DNA of 10,508 nucleotides from Rhodospirillales bacterium 47_12_T64 (GTDB lineage: Bacteria; Pseudomonadota; Alphaproteobacteria; Kiloniellales; Kiloniellaceae): positions 1-10,508 of the forward strand of contig MABB01000111.1 of NCBI GenBank assembly GCA_002162915.1. Direction: 5' to 3'. How positions within the stretch are numbered: position 1 is the first letter of the stretch; each line of letters starts with the position of its first letter. The notes below the pieces were generated by a model. The model searched no databases. It had not been told where the DNA came from and saw only the letters and a program-made list of their open reading frames with translations. Positions 7,162 through 10,508 of this stretch are shown here, piece by piece. The position numbers and the translations under genes are program-made.

Positions 7162-7875
7162 ATGATTAACTGGGAAGACGAAGGTATTCTTCTTTCGGCA
7201 CGCCCTTTTGGAGAGAACGACCTGGTAGCTCAGGTTTTGACAAGAGAACATGGACGACACGCTGGTCTGGTACGTGGCGGCATTAGTCAAAAAAAACGTT
7301 CAACTTACGAGCCTGGCAACAGGTTACATGTCCGCTGGGGTGGACGTCTCCCCGAGCATTTGGGGCACTATGACGCTGAGGTTCTGGACAATATTTCAGG
7401 ACGTTTGTTTGATGAACCCGGTCGGTTAGCCGCCCTGTTATCTGCGACTTCAATCTGTGAACAAGCTGTCCCTGAAAGAGAATCAAACTCGGCCTTCTAT
7501 GAAGGATTATTAGCTCTCCTCGAACATCTTGAGGGTGAGTTTTGGGGTGAGGTTTACGTTAGATGGGAATTGGCTCAGCTTTCTGCACTTGGGTTTGGTA
7601 TTGACCTGACCGCCTGTGCCGGGGGAGGAGATAACGATCAATTGGCATATATTAGCCCAAAGTCGGGGAGAGCTGTATCTCTTGCTGCTGGTGAGCCATA
7701 TAAAGACAAACTATTCCCGCTTCCCCTCTTTTTACTGGGGCGGGGAAATGGTGGCCCTGATGAAATCTCTCAAGGACTAAAGATTTCAGGACATTTTATT
7801 GAAAGACATCTTTTCCATCCCCACAATCTGGCATTACCAAATGTCAGGGATCGGTTAATGGAAAATTTCCTCTAG
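7162..7875 (+). CDS. recO: DNA repair protein RecO
   Basis: RecO works with RecR to load RecA on single-stranded DNA coated with SSB, in the RecF pathway. The 237 residues begin with the OB-fold start MINWEDEGILLSARPFGEND. The glycine-rich VRGG at 37-40 belongs to the same domain. A helical middle follows, then a segment around ALGFGIDLTACAG and SPKSGRAVS that is typical of alphaproteobacterial RecO. Only one cysteine is seen in that segment, so the four-Cys zinc site found in some RecO proteins appears absent. AAAAGG lies ten bases before the ATG. The gene follows era after 98 bp, in the conserved rnc-era-recO order, with no clear terminator between them. Confidence 0.92.
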   Translation: MINWEDEGILLSARPFGENDLVAQVLTREHGRHAGLVRGGISQKKRSTYEPGNRLHVRWGGRLPEHLGHYDAEVLDNISGRLFDEPGRLAALLSATSICEQAVPERESNSAFYEGLLALLEHLEGEFWGEVYVRWELAQLSALGFGIDLTACAGGGDNDQLAYISPKSGRAVSLAAGEPYKDKLFPLPLFLLGRGNGGPDEISQGLKISGHFIERHLFHPHNLALPNVRDRLMENFL

Positions 7876-7928
7876 ATAAGACTTTGTAAGCTTTTAACAT
7901 ACGATAGTATGCGTAATTGAGCGAAGGA

Positions 7929-7958
7929 TTGGAGAAAAGTTTGTCTGTTCAGTATAAT
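7929..7958 (+). promoter_or_regulatory. candidate promoter upstream of parC (perfect -10, weak -35)
   Basis: TATAAT at 7953-7958 matches the -10 consensus exactly. TTGGAG at 7929-7934, 18 bases upstream, matches only three of six -35 positions, and there is no extended -10 TG. Transcription would begin near 7965, leaving about 400 bases before the parC start. That would be either an unusually long leader or the start of a separate small RNA. Confidence 0.35.
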
Positions 7959-8194
7959 ATGTCAGGTCGTACTAACACTCGATGTTTGCTTAAAATATTT
8001 AGCCATGAGGCGAACGGATATCAGCATCTCCCCCGAACCCGTTGCATCAGCTTTCATTACAAAGTTGAATCTGTCGGATAGGGTCAAATTACTCCCTGTC
8101 GTTGTGGCGTCGAGCCCCAGATTTCCTCTTCTCCGATCAACGGTTTCTACTTTTTGCCGGGAGTTTTTTGTCGGAAATTTTTGGATGAAGTTGA

Positions 8195-8228
8195 TGAGGC
8201 TCTCGTAAAAATAAAAAACAAAGCCTCA
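8195..8228 (+). other. seven-pair hairpin with A-rich loop
   Basis: TGAGGCT (8195-8201) pairs perfectly with AGCCTCA (8222-8228) around a 20-base A-rich loop. No T-tract follows on either strand, so this is not a typical terminator. The stop codon of the doubtful 67-residue frame lies in the loop. It may be part of a structured leader RNA. Confidence 0.4.
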
Positions 8229-8250
8229 GGAAGACACTACTAAATTCCCC

Positions 8251-8334
8251 TCGCTTAGCCACAAATTAAAGATTTGATAGGTCTGACAACCTCTTATTTG
8301 TAAATCTTCAAATCCAAGTGGTTGCCTAAGCCGA
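8251..8334 (+). other. long irregular hairpin in the parC leader, possible regulatory RNA structure
   Basis: Four nested complementary segments line up in one hairpin: TCGCTTAG (8251-8258) with CTAAGC-C-GA (8326-8334, one bulged C), CCAC (8259-8262) with GTGG (8318-8321), AAGATTT (8269-8275) with AAATCTT (8302-8308), and AGGT (8279-8282) with ACCT (8289-8292). These 23 pairs are separated by unpaired stretches of a few bases. The structure ends about 40 bases before the parC start. It has no T-tract and does not fit a tRNA. It matches no riboswitch class that I can recognise. The pairing is seen in the sequence; any regulatory role is inference. Confidence 0.45.
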
Positions 8335-8372
8335 TCTGGTGAGTACAATGTCCATGAGTTTGTGAGGGGTAT

Positions 8373-10508
8373 ATGAGTAGTTCTTCCAGTAGAGTTCCTT
8401 CCGAGGAAATTCGAGACGTTCGTTTTGTCGATGCGCTTTCTGATCGTTATCTCAGTTATGCGCTATCGACTATTATGTCCAGGTCATTGCCGGATGTTCG
8501 TGATGGGCTAAAACCGGTTCATCGCCGCCTGCTTTTTGCCATGCGTCAGTTGAAACTGGATCCCGGATCCGGGTATAAAAAATCCGCGCGTGTCGTCGGT
8601 GACGTTATGGGTAAGTTCCACCCCCACGGTGACCAGTCAATTTATGATGCACTTGTTCGCCTGGCGCAGGAATTTTCGCTCCGTTTCCCCCTTATTGACG
8701 GTCAGGGCAATTTCGGTAATATTGATGGCGATAACGCTGCTGCGATGCGTTATACCGAAGCACGTCTTACCGCTATTGCAGGTGAGCTGCTAAAGGGTAT
8801 TGATCAAGATACCGTCGATATGCGCCCGACCTATGACGGAGAGTCCGAAGAACCCTGCGTTCTGCCATCCGCATTTCCAAACTTACTTGCGAATGGTGCC
8901 CAAGGCATTGCTGTCGGTATGGCAACCTCAATTCCACCTCACAATGTGGGGGAGATTTGCGACGCTCTGCTATATATGATTAAGACCCCAAATGTTGGGT
9001 TTGATAAGCTGGTCGACTTTATGCCTGGTCCCGATTTTCCAACTGGCGGGATTATGGTTGAGGGGCGAGACGCCGTTCTTCAAGCTTATACAACAGGTCG
9101 GGGATCTTTCAGAGTTCGGGCCAAGTGGGAAATTGAAGACCTTAAAGGGGGGCAGTATCAGATTGTTGTCACTGAAATCCCTTTTCAGGTTCAAAAATCC
9201 AAACTTATCGAAAAAATTGCAGAGCTGATAAATAATAAAAAGCTCTTCCTGCTCAATGATGTAAGAGACGAATCTGCCGAAGATATTCGGGTCGTACTCG
9301 AACCAAAGAGCCGAAACGTCGATTCTGTCGTTTTGATGGAATCTCTTTTCAAGGTAACTGAACTTGAGAGCAAAGCCAGTCTCAACATGAATGTTCTCGG
9401 AGCTGATCAGGTTCCCCGAGTGATGAACTTACGTGAAGTTCTCCAGGCATTTCTTGATCATCGCCATGAAATTCTTGTACGAGCGAGCAAGTTCCGTCTA
9501 GGCAAAATTGCAATTCGTCTGGAGGTTCTTGAAGGGTATCTGATCGCTTACCTGAACTTGGATGAAGTTATCCGAATAATCCGGGAAGAAGATAAGCCTA
9601 AACAAGCCCTTATGAAACGGTTCTCTTTAACAGAAAACCAAGCTGAAGCAATTCTCAATATGCGCTTGCGTTCGTTACGCAAGCTGGAAGAGATTGCAAT
9701 CAAGGATGAACACGCGGCACTGACAGCTGAGAAGATCGATCTCGAAGATATTCTGGCCCGTGAAGAGCGTAGATGGGAAATTGTCGGGCGCCAGATTAAA
9801 GATCTTAGAAAAGCTTACGGCCAGAAAACCGAACTAGGCTTGCGCCGTACTGAAATTGCGGGCGCGCCGATTGATATCGTTGTTCCTCTGGAGGCGGTCA
9901 TTGAAAAAGAGCCTCTGACAATACTGTGCTCTGAAAAGGGCTGGATCAGAGCAATGAAAGGCCATCAGGAAGACACCAGTGATGCCAAATACAAAGAAGG
10001 GGATACTGGGCGTTTCTCAATCCTTGCGCAAACAACAGATAGAGTTCTGATTTTTGCAAGCAATGGACGGTTTTATACTCTGGGGGCAGACAAACTCCCG
10101 GGTGGTCGCGGGTTTGGAGAGCCACTGCGCTTGATAATTGACCTGCCGAATGACCAGGATATCGTCGATATTCTGATCTATCGCCCCGGGCAGCAATTAC
10201 TTCTGACCTCGACGGATGGGCGCGGGTTCCAAATTAACGAAGACGATGTCATTGCTCAAACCAGAACTGGTAAACAGGTGTTGAATATTGCCGAAGGTGC
10301 AGAAGCCTTTATCTGTTACCAGATTGCTGAGAACCACGACACAGTTGCTGTTATTGGTGAGAACAGGAAGCTTTTGATCTTCAAGTTAGAAGAACTTCCT
10401 GAAATGGCTCGTGGTCGCGGAGTCATCTTGCAAAAATATAAAGACGGGGGACTTTCAGATATCAAGACCTTTAAGTCCGGTACTGAAAAAGGCGAGGGAC
10501 TTACCTGG
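8373..10508 (+). CDS. parC: DNA topoisomerase IV subunit A, 3' end off the window
   Basis: ParC is the DNA-breaking subunit of topoisomerase IV; with ParE it unlinks sister chromosomes. The frame is open for 712 codons to the window edge, and by comparison with relatives only a short C-terminal piece is missing. The catalytic pair Arg126-Tyr127 lies in [11 protein letters not shown]. The breakage-reunion domain contains [16 protein letters not shown] and [14 protein letters not shown] (81-94). A coiled-coil tower region spans roughly 365-465, and a beta-pinwheel C-terminal domain starts near 500. ParC is preferred to GyrA because the GyrA-box is missing (a degenerate QTRTGKQ lies nearby) and alphaproteobacterial ParC proteins share segments such as [14 protein letters not shown] in close form. 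The start has GAGGGG three bases upstream. At the position of E. coli ParC Ser80 this protein has Gln88. Confidence 0.94.
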   Translation, partial: MSSSSSRVPSEEIRDVRFVDALSDRYLSYALSTIMSRSLPDVRDGLKPVHRRLLFAMRQLKLDPGSGYKKSARVVGDVMGKFHPHGDQSIYDALVRLAQEFSLRFPLIDGQGNFGNIDGDNAAAMRYTEARLTAIAGELLKGIDQDTVDMRPTYDGESEEPCVLPSAFPNLLANGAQGIAVGMATSIPPHNVGEICDALLYMIKTPNVGFDKLVDFMPGPDFPTGGIMVEGRDAVLQAYTTGRGSFRVRAKWEIEDLKGGQYQIVVTEIPFQVQKSKLIEKIAELINNKKLFLLNDVRDESAEDIRVVLEPKSRNVDSVVLMESLFKVTELESKASLNMNVLGADQVPRVMNLREVLQAFLDHRHEILVRASKFRLGKIAIRLEVLEGYLIAYLNLDEVIRIIREEDKPKQALMKRFSLTENQAEAILNMRLRSLRKLEEIAIKDEHAALTAEKIDLEDILAREERRWEIVGRQIKDLRKAYGQKTELGLRRTEIAGAPIDIVVPLEAVIEKEPLTILCSEKGWIRAMKGHQEDTSDAKYKEGDTGRFSILAQTTDRVLIFASNGRFYTLGADKLPGGRGFGEPLRLIIDLPNDQDIVDILIYRPGQQLLLTSTDGRGFQINEDDVIAQTRTGKQVLNIAEGAEAFICYQIAENHDTVAVIGENRKLLIFKLEELPEMARGRGVILQKYKDGGLSDIKTFKSGTEKGEGLTW

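Larger units (their letters stand above)
7876..8372. other. long structured intergenic region between recO and parC
   Basis: This 497-bp gap holds no convincing protein gene. It contains a perfect -10 hexamer near its left end, a small palindrome (CATAC-gata-GTATG, 7898-7911), a bulged stem (8010-8017 with 8039-8045), a seven-pair hairpin (8195-8228) and a long irregular hairpin (8251-8334) close to parC. A plus frame at 8005-8208 encodes 67 residues from ATG, but it lacks a ribosome binding site and resembles nothing I know. I found no intrinsic terminator after recO. The region may be a long parC leader, hold a small RNA, or both. Confidence 0.6.

Noticed and set aside
8005..8208. 67-codon plus frame between recO and parC
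   Set aside because: There is no ribosome binding site, it has no similarity I know, and its end runs into a hairpin. Probably chance.
8195..8228. Hairpin as an intrinsic terminator after recO or for a small RNA
   Set aside because: No T-tract follows the stem on either strand.
8279..8292. GntR/FadR-type operator resemblance (GTCTGAC core)
   Set aside because: Only seven bases are symmetric around the centre, and the site is inside the predicted hairpin. Too short to support an operator.
8253..8331. Possible tRNA (T-loop-like TTCAAATCC and a paired outer stem)
   Set aside because: The bases flanking the T-loop-like motif do not pair, no anticodon or D arm fits, and the outer stem does not have the tRNA acceptor layout.
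1..10508. Mobile elements, CRISPR arrays, phage or defence genes
   Set aside because: No transposase, integrase, regularly spaced repeats or defence-type proteins are visible. The window is a conserved core gene block.

Overview
The window looks like a conserved housekeeping block from an alphaproteobacterium with moderate to low GC, in the mid-40s percent by eye. The evidence is one bifunctional RelA/SpoT homologue directly after an acidic-tailed omega subunit, alphaproteobacterial-type FolK, Era, RecO and ParC sequences, and the order folK-rpoZ-spoT-acpS-lepB-rnc-era-recO-parC. A Rhodospirillales/Kiloniellales-like source is a guess, not a demonstration.

Layout. Positions 1-440 hold the first 146 codons of a small lipoprotein gene on the minus strand, running off the left edge. 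A 327-bp gap follows, with a GC-rich hairpin, an imperfect direct repeat and a good promoter facing folK. All remaining genes are on the plus strand: folK (folate), rpoZ (RNA polymerase omega), spoT/rsh ((p)ppGpp turnover), acpS (acyl-carrier-protein activation), lepB (signal peptidase I), rnc (RNase III), era (ribosome-assembly GTPase) and recO (recombinational repair). After a 497-bp structured gap comes parC (topoisomerase IV subunit A), cut by the right edge with 712 codons present.

acpS, lepB, rnc and era are tightly packed: a 19-bp gap, then overlaps of 14 bp and 11 bp. They are probably one transcript with spoT upstream (45-bp gap) and recO downstream (98-bp gap). The block joins growth-rate signalling (omega and SpoT), fatty-acid carrier activation, protein export, rRNA processing and 30S assembly, and DNA repair and decatenation.

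I see no mobile element, CRISPR array, phage gene, tRNA, rRNA or novel multigene system. The points of real interest are regulatory. An intrinsic-terminator-like hairpin has its U-tract touching the spoT ribosome binding site. A long structured leader lies in front of parC. A palindromic element sits in the folK-lipoprotein gap. No searches or folding programs were run; all family calls come from reading motifs.
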